From Morchella semilibera (Eukaryota; Ascomycota; Pezizomycetes; Pezizales; Morchellaceae), in NCBI GenBank assembly GCA_009192285.1, contig WBVU01000015.1, positions 62,001 to 126,000 of the forward strand: DNA of 64,000 bases. Direction: 5' to 3'. Below the pieces are notes generated by a model. It made no database searches, was not told the origin of the DNA, and saw nothing but the letters and a program-made list of their open reading frames with translations. Of the stretch, positions 1-10,337 are shown in pieces (position 1 is the stretch's first letter; every line of letters starts with the position of its first letter). The translations under genes were made by a program, and so were the position numbers.

Positions 1-101
1 CTTTTCGCCCAACTTTTGGAAGCGCTAAACGGAAAATGGAAAATTGTTGACCAGAATCTTGCAGCGTTGGCACAGCCACTGCTAAAAGTTGGGTGAAAAG
101 T
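1..101. repeat. Inverted repeat at window edge, MITE-like
   Basis: Positions 1-17 (CTTTTCGCCCAACTTTT) are the reverse complement of 85-101 with one mismatch. About 67 bp lie between the arms. The element may extend left of the window, so its true ends and any target duplication cannot be seen. It is non-coding. Confidence 0.5.
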
Positions 102-179
102 TGGAGGTGCCGAAAGTCTCTATATATTATGTATGTATGTACTAGAGGTGCGGGTAAGATAATACATGTACTGTTCCAC

Positions 180-347
180 TTCACCAGGTCTTGGCGCTTT
201 TCACATACTAAAACAGGTAAATGGCATCGCTAATAACTTTTCAACAAGACAAGATATCAAGAATCTATGAAGCCAAAATCTTTATCATACCTATACCTAC
301 AATTTGGCTTCATAGATTTTCGATATCCTGTCTGGTTGAGAAGTTAT
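180..347. repeat. Hairpin element, copy A of a dispersed pair
   Basis: A long imperfect inverted repeat: about 44 bp at 231-275 pair with about 44 bp at 303-346, with roughly seven mismatches. The left flank, with the words TTCACCAGGTCTTGGCGC, and the arm sequence recur at 3121-3290, so this is a repeated family rather than a chance hairpin. It has no coding capacity. Confidence 0.6.
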
Positions 348-422
348 TCGCAGTGCAATTTATGTCACCTTTAAGGCGCGCCGCACCATATCTCCGGCCA
401 GGGATTACCTCCTTGAAGGGTG

Positions 423-562
423 TACCGCAAAATCTCAGTTCGTTCGGACGGTTGCCAAGAGGACAATTTTGAAAAATATCACCCCTTAAAGGAAGAGATC
501 AGAGCCTTTTACAGCCAACACCGCCCTTGGCAACCGTCCGAACGAACTGAGATTTTGCGGTA
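423..562. mobile_element. 140-bp MITE with 37-bp perfect terminal inverted repeats
   Basis: The arm at 423-459, starting TACCGCAAAATCTCAG, is the reverse complement of 526-562 over 37 bases with no mismatch visible. The ends read TA-CCGC and GCGG-TA, which fits insertion at a TA dinucleotide as in Tc1/mariner-derived MITEs. The family assignment is inferred from the TA ends only. The 66-bp interior is non-coding. The perfect arms suggest a fairly young copy. Confidence 0.75.
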
Positions 563-630
563 GATCAGGTCTGCTTATAGCAATTTGGATCTCATATGCA
601 TAGCGAGAATGGTGGTACTTAAGTATAACT

Positions 631-755
631 ACTCGCAGCAGGTAAGAAGTACCCAAATATGCAAGTCTTGAGATGCAATTCTTATTGGATTAAAAGAGGG
701 AAATACACCAATTCAGTGCAGCTACATTTTTGGGTACTTGTTACCTGTCGCGAGT
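631..755. mobile_element. MITE-like inverted repeat, family B copy 1
   Basis: The left arm, beginning ACTCGCAGCAGGTAAGAAGT, and the right arm, ending TTACCTGTCGCGAGT, are reverse complements over about 28 bp with a few mismatches. The consensus core ACTCGCGACAGGTAA also appears in both arms of the element at 42686-42822 and once at 23099-23117, which defines a dispersed family. Non-coding. Confidence 0.6.
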
Positions 756-862
756 AAGGCCAACCGTTTTAGCAAAGACCAAGACGGAGTTTTCACCCTT
801 AGTGGTTGCCTAAGCTTCGGTAGGTCGCACAAGCCCTAACCCTGGACTAATTGGTCGCTGAA

Positions 863-996
863 TAGAGCGTTTTGGCAACCAACTTCTGAGTCCAGATTTT
901 TAGTTCTTGGCGGTCGGTTTTTGGTGTGGATAGCCCGCCAAGAGCTCAAAATTTGGGCTCAAAATTTGAAAATTTGGGTGTTGCCAAAACGCTCTA
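863..996 (+). mobile_element. TA-flanked MITE, family A copy 1 (134 bp)
   Basis: The ends are TAGAGCGTTTTGGCAAC and its inverted form GTTGCCAAAACGCTCTA, with a second inverted pair inside (AGTTCTTGGCGG / CCGCCAAGAGCTC). The same structure and most of the sequence recur at 19865-19980 and, in the opposite orientation, at 33504-33637. It is a short non-autonomous DNA transposon with apparent TA target sites. No transposase source lies in the window. Confidence 0.85.
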
Positions 997-1009
997 ATCA
1001 AGAACCACT

Positions 1010-1124
1010 TACAGCGATGGGGAAAATTATTGTAGAAGTATGGTGCAAGTCCTATTGGCTGGGGCAGCCACCTAAACTCTGTTTTTGGGCCCCTGTTTCT
1101 ACAATAATTTTCCCCACCGCTGTA
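1010..1124. mobile_element. 115-bp MITE-like element with about 28-bp TIRs
   Basis: The left end TACAGCGATGGGGAAAATTA pairs with the right end TAATTTTCCCCACCGCTGTA with about one mismatch, and the match continues inward through TTGTAGAA / TTCTACAA. The ends begin and finish with TA, as in the neighbouring elements. It lies only 14 bp from the family A copy. Non-coding. Confidence 0.75.
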
Positions 1125-1493
1125 GACGACCCATCAGCGAGCTTTGCCTGCTATTTTGCCCGTTGCAACGGATGCGGGTGGACGCTCGCTGAGGGGCAAG
1201 CTGGCCTAAGTTGGTAGTGTAGGTCTTGTCTATAAAACTCTAGGGCCCAGCCTTGACAGATCTCGGGACATTAGAAGCAGCATGAAAAAGACGACCCGGA
1301 TAGCCTTTGCCAAACCCTATCCCTGGTTTATAATTAATTTGGGAGCTTGTAATATCATAATATTGTATATGGCGGAAAAAGGCCGAGAGTACACCCATGA
1401 CCAATCTCGTCTCGTCTCGTCTTGTTTTTCTAAAGGTCTCGAGATAACTTGTCCCGTGCCCATCACTAACCCATAGAGTACTGCAAAGTCACT

Positions 1494-1605
1494 CTGGGGA
1501 CAACGACGAAACTGGTTGAACGACGGACAGGGATTTTTGGCGGACAAAGCACGGGCTCTCAGGCTGGTACTAATCCTGAAACCTGTGTTTTCGTCGTTGC
1601 CCCAG
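1494..1605. repeat. Inverted repeat, 19-bp arms
   Basis: The arm at 1494-1512 (CTGGGGACAACGACGAAAC) is the reverse complement of 1587-1605 apart from a one-base indel. Size and structure match the neighbouring MITE-like elements, but I see no second copy in the window. Non-coding. Confidence 0.5.
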
Positions 1606-1866
1606 GTTCGTCCTTGCCCCCAAATTGACTTACTCTACGGGCTCTATAAATGTAAGTATCTGTAAAATCAAATTAGTATGGGGAAACGAATCTGCAAATG
1701 AATCCTAAGTTCATTTTGTTGTCTAATATTTCCAACCAGATTCCCAGAGAGAAAGAAAAAGTGTTATCTTCATGAGCGTTGAGCTCTCGCTATATAGGCC
1801 TTGAATAGGTGGCATGTATAGATCTTACCACTTACGCCAATATTCCATATGGTAGTGTACGTATAG

Positions 1867-2078
1867 TGGCGGACACTCAAAACCGACCCTTAATTAGTTA
1901 AGTTCTAGAAGCTATAGGGAAGTGGTTTTTTTATTTTATTTCGAAATCCCTTCTGTAGGGCTGTTGGGGGTAGGTAACAGAACTATTTTACAGAAGGACT
2001 TTCTTCCTGGACAAGTGTTGTGGTGTTGAAAGTCAGTGGGTGAAGGATAGTTTGATGGTCGGTTCTGTGTGTCCGCCA
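1867..2078. repeat. 212-bp inverted-repeat element
   Basis: Twenty-two-base arms at 1867-1888 (starting TGGCGGACACTCAAAACC) and 2057-2078 are complementary with two mismatches. A nested inverted pair around CCTTCTGTAG / TTACAGAAGG lies inside. The whole is MITE-like in length and fold. No second copy seen. Confidence 0.55.
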
Positions 2079-3120
2079 TGCACTGTACGTGTCCAATAGA
2101 AGGTTTTAAAAGTAAATGAATCGAGTAAACGGATCAGGTAAACGAATTAAATCCCCCGGGTCTTATATTTAATTAACGTACGTTCTTAGGTAATGAATCA
2201 TTTGATTCATTTCCGGTACCGGTTCAGCTGGAAACGCATCTAGTTATTGATTCGTTCCTAGAGCCTGGTAGAGACTAAGTCACCATGCACTGTCAAAAAA
2301 AGGCTGTACCATACTTAGTTCTTGCCCCCCCCCCCCCTACAGCAGCACCAGTAGAATTTAGATACGCTCCAACAGTAGATAGCCTTCTCAAGCGAGGCGT
2401 GCCTGTCGGGGCCCGTGGAGCGCAACACCCTGGGGACCAGATCTAACCTTCCTTATATATATACATGTATATACATGTATATATATATATGCATACCGAC
2501 GGTACGTCCCAGAAATGAGATCCATCGCTAGAGGGTACGGGAGGCAAAGTTACTAGCTATGTAATTGCGTGGGAATAAAAAAGGAGAATTGTTTGCACGG
2601 AAAGAATAGTTTCCAACTCAGAGTAACCCGAATATCCAAAGTTGAATCAGCAATTGAAAATACCGTGAGGTTTCTCCGGGCGAGAATCTCATAACGCGCA
2701 ATACATACTATATAGCAACCGTAAAAACTCCATTTCTGGACTTAGCTTTCCAGCTTCACCGGTGGCTAAGCCAAACACCAAGCAGTCCCGGATCCCGCAA
2801 GAGCAAATTCAGCATGAAAAGTTCAGACATCCCCCATCCAACCGTACGGTGCTGTACCCCGGCCACCCCTTCTTCTATCTCTAGTACACTAGCTACATGT
2901 ATTTCCTCCTTCGCGAGAATGCTCCGCACTACACCATGTGCACCAAAAACCGTCCATGCGAGTATGAATTAAACCAAGAAAACCAAAAACCATCGATAGG
3001 AGACCGCGCCGGTCGCGAGTGAGAACCCATGACCCCGACCACCCACACCCACAGTCGAACAATGGTGCGGCGCGTCTTAGTGGTGGCTCTAGCTGAAAAC
3101 TAGTCTGTAGGGTATAACAA

Positions 3121-3290
3121 AACTGTTCCGCTTCACCAGGTCTTGGCGCTTTTTCACACAAATCTAGGAAGTATCTAATAGCATTGCTTATAACCTTTTA
3201 ATTTTAACCAGAAAAGATATTAACTATATCTACAATTCGGCCTGTTAGATCTTGATATCTTGTTTGTTGAAAGGTTATCCCCGGGAGTCG
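3121..3290. repeat. Hairpin element, copy B of the dispersed pair
   Basis: This repeats the element at 180-347: the left flank reads CTTCACCAGGTCTTGGCGC in both. It is followed by diverged arms (TAACCTTTTAATTTTAACCAG and CTTGTTTGTTGAAAGGTTA) enclosing AAGATAT / GATATCTT words. It is more degraded than copy A. Non-coding. Confidence 0.55.
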
Positions 3291-3707
3291 CATGCCCCAT
3301 ATATTTTTACCGTGGGATCTCGCTCTCGGTAGCTATGGCGGCTGCGCGAGCGGGGTTTATATGTCGCCCGCCTTTGCTGGCCCAGCTATAGTCGAATCTC
3401 CTACATTGCAAGGATACCCACTATAAGAATTAAAGAGTAGAGCTGGGGGTCCCATTTATTCGGGCCGGGGGTTAAGTGTCAGTTTTCTTTCTATAAGGAC
3501 AAGTATATAATCCAGGGTTGGTGCAACGTATGACAAAACTTGTATGGAAATGCAACTTCAAAGACGTATTTCTCAACAACCACGAGGGGATGGAGCAAAA
3601 GAGTTTTAGATATAGATTCTCCAGTTGTCATGGTACCTGGGGCTAAAGTGTCAGCTCGAGAGTGCGACTCTGAAATTTTGATGATGTTAGGTGGTTTGGA
3701 TGGTTAC

Positions 3708-3953
3708 TACATGTACAGCCGCGTCCGCAAAGTTTTGGCACCCTGTAAAAACATCCGCGATTACAACAAACAAAATATTTCGGTCCCTTCCTCAAAAGGT
3801 AAGGTTGAGAAGGGTTGTGATAGACGGCACTATAGGGATATGTAACTATAAATGTCTTTGCAGTCACTCTTATTTGGTTGTTTATATCACGATTTGAACT
3901 CGTGAGCTTCGAGACTGGGGTGCCAAAACTTTGCGGATGCGGCTGTACATGTA
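3708..3953. mobile_element. 246-bp element with 36-bp TIRs ending in TACATGTA
   Basis: The arms at 3708-3743 and 3918-3953 are reverse complements over 36 bases with one mismatch (CGCGTCC against CGCATCC). Both outermost octamers are TACATGTA, the palindrome that is over-represented across the window. The interior of about 174 bp is AT-rich and non-coding. Because the octamer is itself a palindrome it could be either the terminus or a duplicated target. Confidence 0.7.
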
Positions 3954-4826
3954 CCCAACTGTGCAACTAACGTGCAATACGTACCGGGGCCTACTAGTTA
4001 GGATCGAAAGGTCACAAACCGTCACGCATGCTAAAAACTAGAGCTGCGCTACGCAGCTTAGCAACGCCCTGAAGCATACAGCTGGCTCCACTCTAGCAAA
4101 ATAATATTTCTGGCTCTGCACCGCCGCTCTATAGATCAATTTTATCAATTCCGCTGTGTAGTTTTGCAGTTGCAACTACTAATTTCAAGTATCAGGTATT
4201 ACTTCCTGTGAAACTAAACTTTGGGCACTGCAACTTCATGTTACCATCCAAGGTATTGAAGTTAGTATGGTGGGCGATACGATATCGAGGTCGGTCTTGG
4301 CATATGTAAAAGATCTCTATTAGGGAAATAATCACCTATATAGGAGTGAAACAAGTACCGTTTTTGAGCTCATAGATGGTAGATCGTGGCGTTTTTGTGG
4401 TAAACCGAGTGCTTTATGGTGATTGATAGGTATTTTTAGCGGGTTTTGATCAGGCCTTAACAAATTGACTCGCTATAAGATAATTAAAATTAATTAAAAA
4501 CGTATTGCAGAGATGTGGGTAAGTGATCGAGACTTTCTGTGCTTATATAACTCAACAACTAGGGCTCGGGTAGAGAACCCAAATAGTGGACACGAATAAC
4601 TACTACTTAGAGAAAATAATCTGTATGTTTTCGCGGGGTTTCACCTTCGCTGCCGTTGCGCTCGCTTCAATTTCACCAGGCGCGCTCATGGTAGTACTAC
4701 GGGTGTAGGGGTAAGTCTGGCGACACTGGAGCCTTAGTTCTTACCCCTACCATCAAATCTCCACCCCACCACAACCACAACCACCCACCATCATCCACAC
4801 ATTTCATGCGCCCGTTATGCAGGCAC

Positions 4827-4952
4827 TACTCGTTTTTCGCTGACGTTTTTGAACTGGGCCATTATTGCATACACCCAAAATCATGAGCTTGGCGTATTTT
4901 TGTATGGCATGCAATATCAGTCGCGCCCACAAACGTCAGCGAAATACGAGTA
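4827..4952. mobile_element. 126-bp MITE-like inverted repeat
   Basis: The 22-bp arms TACTCGTTTTTCGCTGACGT(TT) at 4827-4848 and 4931-4952 are complementary with one mismatch. The intervening sequence is non-coding. It resembles the other short elements of this region in size and in its TA ends. Confidence 0.6.
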
Positions 4953-5241
4953 CTCGGGATCCCATAGGCGTATTACAGGTTACACTGTTATCCTTTAACA
5001 TGGATGGGCTGGTATGATACCGGTATATACCGCTCGGACGGATGACTTTTGTCAAATTCGCGACTTCCCTCTTTCAGCTATCACTAGCCTTCTATGGTAA
5101 TTGTTGTGAATTCGTGATTGGCTCTGTTGTTCTTAGCAACCGGAAAAAAGCCCTTACACTAAGGGCGCACGGTCCAGGTCGCCCAGGCGATACGTATATA
5201 TACCCGACTCCTCCGAATACGTATATATATATATACTCGTA

Positions 5242-5625
5242 ATGGAAGACCCAACTTTAACAACCACGGCCGTTTCGATGACAGCTACATGTACTTTTGC
5301 CAATTCTGCAACCGGAGTTCAGGATATTCCGCTCCATACAACGCTGCGCACCGCCAACCGAGAGGAGCAAAGCTATATTTTCGGTGTAATCAATACTGTT
5401 AATAGTACTGTTGGTGTTTTGGTCGCGACCCTTACACTAGCGTTTATGGGATACAAATACTTGCAAAAAAGGCGCCAGCGAAATGTGAGCGCCTTGTTGT
5501 CATCAAATCATGCCCTATACCCTATGCTTTCTCTCTTGCCCCACCTATTATTCTCTTTTGCCCTATGCCCTATACCCTACTCTTTCAGCCTATGCCCTAT
5601 GCCCTATGCTTTATATCATAGCTGA
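5242..5625 (+). CDS. Candidate small membrane ORF, 127 aa (doubtful)
   Basis: An ATG ORF with one hydrophobic stretch near residues 58-74 (GVLVATLTLAFMGY) followed by a basic KYLQKRRQR patch, as in a single-pass membrane protein. I recognise no family. The C-terminal third is translated from a CCCTATG/CCCTATA low-complexity tract (about 5513-5612) and is not believable as protein. A GTGAGC donor-like site at 5484 could remove that tract by splicing, but I could not settle an acceptor. It sits in a MITE-rich region with no gene neighbours. It could equally be a chance ORF. Confidence 0.2.
   Translation: MEDPTLTTTAVSMTATCTFANSATGVQDIPLHTTLRTANREEQSYIFGVINTVNSTVGVLVATLTLAFMGYKYLQKRRQRNVSALLSSNHALYPMLSLLPHLLFSFALCPIPYSFSLCPMPYALYHS
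5513..5612. repeat. Degenerate CCCTATR heptamer tract
   Basis: Repeated words CCCTATAC, CCCTATG and CCTATGCCCTATGCCC with interruptions over about 100 bp. They resemble telomere-like heptads only loosely; the unit is not the TTAGGG complement. Low-complexity DNA. Confidence 0.6.
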
Positions 5626-8600
5626 TCCGCTTAGTCATCGAGCACCCCTGTCACGGACCTTGCGTGCCCACACCCGCGCCCAGATAACAACGACATTCTC
5701 TGCCTCTGTTTCCTCCTCATATACATTACATCGACTACCCAAAGCCGCGACCTCCTCAGACCCACGATCCAGGCCCCGAGAACCCGCAGAGAAGGTGCCT
5801 AGGAACGGAGTGCACTTTTTGTGATGGAGAGTGTGGTCTAGCTACATGTTCTGACTTTCATCTGTTTTTTTTTTTTTTTTCATAGCCTCGCGATCGCTCA
5901 TCGTTCTTTCCTTTGTATATACACACTCATATATATGGACCTTTCATTTGTATTTATATGCGCAGTCATATTTTCCACTACAGCACACTCCCGCTATGTC
6001 CTGGACATGTGAAACATTGTGATTGACTGGAGTAGATGGAATTTCAAGTAGGTAATTTCAAGACTGATACTGCAGCAAACTGACATGTACAGTAAAGCTT
6101 GAAGATCACATTTCGCCAATGCCTGATCACAACTAGATACATGTCTATATATAACAGCTGCATGCCAGCACCAGCCGGATCAATTCGTCTCGGCCACACA
6201 GGACGTCGAAGCTGCCTTTTCCAGCGGTCGAGAGTCTGAGGGGCGTATACGTATTCAAGACCGATAAACAAACTCCAGCGTTTTGTGCGAGACGGATTTT
6301 GGCGCGGTATTTTAGTATGTATATACTTACGTTTCTTATTCAAGGCCGGCCTACACATGTACATGTATGTACAATACGAAAAAATGGGGGTATCACTATG
6401 GTAGTAGTGCGGTATTCTTATCTATACCGTATTCTCCTCAATACCGATTTATGACGGCGTTAGGGGAAATATATATTACAAAGAATACTAACTAGCGCGC
6501 TCCGGTATAGCTGATTAGGTCTAGTACTTCCCAAAGAGGTGCTAGACACTACATGTACCTAGGATTACCGGAAAGTGATGCAACGACTCGACTTACCACT
6601 CACAATTTCAACCACATGCAGCCCAATTGTAGCAACAATATATGGTATACAGAGTAAACAGATCAGTAAAAAGAATTCATCAATCATATTTATATAAAAG
6701 AAATCAAGGTGGTTGTGAATTTACCAAGGCCCCACCTAACAGTGCAATCCCAAGCCGTTGCACCACTTTTAGAGACCCCTGGGTACATGCAGTATGCTGT
6801 CCATACATGACATGTATGTAAAGGGGGACTGTCTTCTTCGTTCCTAGGCTCACACCCAGCCCTCTCTACACTGGCACCCGCGGTACTATATCATCATCAT
6901 GATCATCATCATCATCACGATAATTGTCGCTTGAGTGGATGGCACTTGTATTAAAAGTACCTAAGTATGCCTATATCATGAAAATCTATTTTTTTAAAAA
7001 GTATTTCCCAGTTCTGGAAGGCCCATCATCAGTAGATAAGCCCTGAGGTATCTGTTGATGAATTAATATCTGGTGATGTTCATATTTGAGATGCTTCAAG
7101 CTTAAAATGCGGAATTAGGGTTAGGGAATGAAAGTTTTGAGCGCTTCCCTATATTCTGCAGTTTCACTAGAGTACTACTGTAGTTAGTAAAAACCCAGTA
7201 TTAAGACTAACCTTGCATTCTCTAAAATATGTATTCTGGCCACAACTGTATTCTTACTGTATTTCTTCAAATTTCGGTATCCTTTTCCTTATCGTAGTGA
7301 TACGATAGTGACCCCACCCCCTTTTTTCGTACTGTACCTATGCCGTCGGTCCGTCCGTCCATATGTTTCTACATATAAGCCCTAGCCAAATCTATACTTA
7401 CTGTATCTACATGTACTCGCATACCCGCAAAGTATTGGCACACACACCAAACTGCACAGAACCCCGAGGTTTGCCCATTTAATTCTCCTCATATCATGTA
7501 CTCTATGTACGTAGTATCTAGGCCTCACCATGGCCAGCAGGAGCCTTTTTTCTTCTTTTTTATATATCAGCTGTATATGTTTAAGGTACAAAAAAACATT
7601 GCATAGAGTATAAACTATGGCATAAAAAACCGCTGTGCCTCCTCAAGACTACAAACGCCGACAAAGGAGAGAACATTGGGGGGAATGGGACCTCTTCGGT
7701 TGGTTGCCTTAGCTCAGTGGGTGCCTAGATTGCAATTGGGACACGCAGGAGTCTTTTTTTTTTTTAAAAAAAAAACCAATTGAATTTTGGTTTACGGGTA
7801 CAAAACCAGTAAAGGAGAACCTATGGCATATACACCGGCAGGAGTCTACATACCCATATTTATATGCATGTATAGGCCTTGTCCATAAGGGCCAGGAGTC
7901 CTCAGCCCATGGTAAACCGTGTCCAATTGATTAAAGGTATATCTATTCGCTGCGTTTCTCTATAACTTTGCCAGTACCGCGTCCCAGAAATCTAGCCATG
8001 AGCCTCCTGCACCCACACCATACCTGGTAGGTCAATTGCAGCTTTGGTATATTTCCCAGTTTTGGTGGTTGCGCCAATACATGTTGGTTGGGTATGCGGG
8101 TAAGCTAGCTAGCGAAGAAGTGCTTCGGTTGTTTCATATAAGCGTTTAATTCCGGACCCCAAGGCTGCCTTTTTTGTACGGCATGCTAGTCTCGTTCCCA
8201 GCCCATACGGTGTGATGTTGGTGGTGATGTTGGTGGTGGTGGTGGTGGTGGTTGTGACCGATAGGTTCATCACAGTAGGGTCTGAAGCAATAACCTCCCG
8301 GAAAAAATCCGGGCCTCTAAATAACCCCGCTGGACTTTTTTTGGTAGAGAATCCGGGGGCTCGTTGGCATAGAAACCGGACTTTTGGCATATATAGCAAC
8401 CGGGCAAAAAAGGACTGGTACAAACCCCTTGGTTGGGCAAGCACACCAGATCACCCTTCCGGTATTGAGCCATACAACAAAAAGGTACCGCTGGGGTCTG
8501 GGAACGAGCTATATCTATAGCTATAAGTAGTGGCCGGGTCGGGTCCATGGATTTGCGAGTATAGCTGCTGCAAGAGTGCCCCGGCTGTATATAGAATACC

Positions 8601-8851
8601 GACGCCGTACATACATATATATACAAGACATTGGTGGTGGGGAGGGGGAGGGTGGAATGTATCAACAATAGTATGTGGGTGGGGGGTGGGGGGGCTGACA
8701 AAGGATTAGATTAGATTAGGTTAAGGTTTCTTCACCGACGGGTGTCAATGATCACATTACCACAATTGAGCAATTGCAACCGGCACAAGACTGCGCATCT
8801 ATCTACGACTAAACTACCTGCGGTATCTACACCATTGATCCCCCCCCACGC

Positions 8852-9682
8852 CTACTCCCCTCTAAACACCGGCTTCCTCTTCTCCCTAAACGCCGCCAGC
8901 GCCTCGTCCCTATCCCTAGTCCCCACCACCTCCTCATACGCCCTATTCTCACTCTCCTGGCCGCCCGCCCCCCTGCCCACAACCCCCAGCGCAACCCTCA
9001 CCGCCACCGGGCCCCCCTCACAAATCTCCATAGCCATCTGCACCGCGCCGTCCACAGCCGCCCCATCAACAACCCTACTAACCAACCCCATCTCGGCAGC
9101 CTCCACGGCCCCGACCCTCCGCCCCGTCAACACCATCTCCAGCGCCCTCGCCCGCCCCACAAGCGCCGGCAGCCGCCACGTCCCCCCAGCACCGGGAATA
9201 ATGCCCAGCCGTGTCTCGGGCAGGCCCAGCTGCGCCGCGCGCCCAGCTACACGCAGGTCTGTCGCCAGCGCGAGCTCGAGCCCGCCGCCTAGCGCGACAG
9301 CGTCGATTGCGGAGATGGTGGGCACGGGGAGCGTCGACAGCGCGGACAGCGTCCCGCGTAGCTGGGACAGGAAGGAGGCGGTCTGTGCGGGGGTGAAGGT
9401 GGCTCGCTCTTTTAGGTCTGCGCCGGCGCAGAAGACGCCCGGAACGGAGGAGGCGAGGATTAGCGTTCGGGTGGTGGTGTCGGTGCCTGTTGCGATGGCG
9501 TGGATGTGGGTGGAGAGGTGGGAGAGGAGGGAGAGGGAGATGGCGTTTTTGGCGGAGGGGCGGTTGAGGGTGAGGATCTTGATGGTGCCGGTGTGAGGGG
9601 CGGGGAGGAGGGTGGTGGTTATTAGTGGTGCGGTGGTGGTGGTGGTGGTGTAGTGACGGAGGAGGGAGCGGAGGGCGGGCAT
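8852..9682 (-). CDS. Mitochondrial enoyl-CoA hydratase/isomerase family protein (AUH/ECHDC2-like)
   Basis: An intronless 276-residue crotonase. The N-terminus (MPALRSLLRHYTTTTTTAPL) is basic and hydroxylated like a mitochondrial presequence. The CoA-binding segment NRPSAKNAIS is near residues 40-50 and the oxyanion-hole segment FCAGADLKER near 84-93. GGGLELALATDL near 130 carries the first catalytic-type glutamate, and LPETRLGIIPGAGG near 155 the second. Both acidic residues of active hydratases are therefore present; the usual Q of GGTQRLP is W here. The length fits the family. The likely reaction is hydration of a 2-enoyl-CoA, in fatty-acid or leucine (methylglutaconyl-CoA) breakdown; the exact substrate cannot be told. 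The gene is much more GC-rich than its surroundings. It diverges from the next gene across 655 bp. A slightly longer antisense frame (8742-9596) is a GC-driven shadow. Confidence 0.9.
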   Translation of the reverse strand: MPALRSLLRHYTTTTTTAPLITTTLLPAPHTGTIKILTLNRPSAKNAISLSLLSHLSTHIHAIATGTDTTTRTLILASSVPGVFCAGADLKERATFTPAQTASFLSQLRGTLSALSTLPVPTISAIDAVALGGGLELALATDLRVAGRAAQLGLPETRLGIIPGAGGTWRLPALVGRARALEMVLTGRRVGAVEAAEMGLVSRVVDGAAVDGAVQMAMEICEGGPVAVRVALGVVGRGAGGQESENRAYEEVVGTRDRDEALAAFREKRKPVFRGE

Positions 9683-10337
9683 GGTGTTGATTGATTAGTT
9701 GATGAGGTGAGTGGGGATTTCTGTTTTGTGGATTTCGTGGTGGTTGTGAGAAAGGTTGTTGGTGGAATTAAGGTTGTTGTAGCTCTGTTGGGGAGCTCCG
9801 AGACCGAGGGTAACCGGCGCATGGAATCTCACTCGCTGGGATGAAACACCATTATGTATTTATACGAACAATTATAGAGTTCAAGTTAATATTTCCACTA
9901 CTCGTGTGTATATAATTAATCTAGTGTTTCATCTAGTCTCCGATCTGCCAGTGATTGGGTCTGCGTATAAAAAATCGGAGTTAACAGAGCTACGTATACC
10001 CACACGTATGAAGTATTTATATACAACCCAAGCCCTCAGAACTACCAATTAGACACAACACTAACTTAGAAGACACGAAGAGATTTCACTCCAATAATCT
10101 CTAATAGACAATCCATCCCTTAGACAGCAGGTACAATACAATAAAATACCTGCAGACACACACACAACCCTGCACGCCACACACAGCAGCCAATCACAAC
10201 TGACACCCACAGCCACAGCCACAGCCGGTGACGACTACTTCGCCGAGGTTGTCTAAGAGTAGAGCATTACAACTCAGCTATACCAGCTAGCTAACTAATA
10301 CTACTACATATACCCTTCCCCCCGCCCTGTACTATAC
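9683..10337. promoter_or_regulatory. Shared divergent promoter region
   Basis: A 655-bp interval between two divergently transcribed genes. It starts (hydratase side) with GT-rich sequence, contains AT-rich stretches with TATATAATTAAT near 9908-9921, and carries an ACAGCC repeat near 10208-10226. No specific binding site can be defended. Confidence 0.45.

Larger units (their letters stand above)
1..8851. other. Gene-poor, MITE-rich 8.85 kb
   Basis: I see no gene here that I can defend. The stretch holds at least nine short inverted-repeat structures of 100-260 bp (listed separately), about ten TACATGTA palindromes, a TA/ATGT microsatellite near 2455-2492, a 13-C run at 2325-2337, an ATC/GAT repeat near 6890-6920 and a GGT/GAT repeat at 8213-8252. 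Reading frames are short and broken by stops. The only candidate ORF is at 5242-5625. Composition is AT-rich and full of TATA and TACAT words, unlike the GC-rich hydratase gene that follows. Confidence 0.7.

Noticed and set aside
7115-7126. TTAGGGTTAGGG telomere-like repeat
   Set aside because: Only two units inside ordinary intergenic sequence; chance is sufficient.
7704-7760. tRNA-like start GGTTGCCTTAGCTCAGTGGGTG with an A-box look
   Set aside because: No B-box (GGTTCGA-type) within the next 80 bases and no cloverleaf could be folded by eye.
8270-8701. 143-aa minus-strand ORF
   Set aside because: Sequence around GGT/GAT repeats, no protein-like conservation pattern, and overlapping open frames on the other strand.
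8742-9596. 284-aa plus-strand ORF
   Set aside because: Fully antisense to the crotonase gene, which has all family motifs; GC-rich third positions open the opposite frame.
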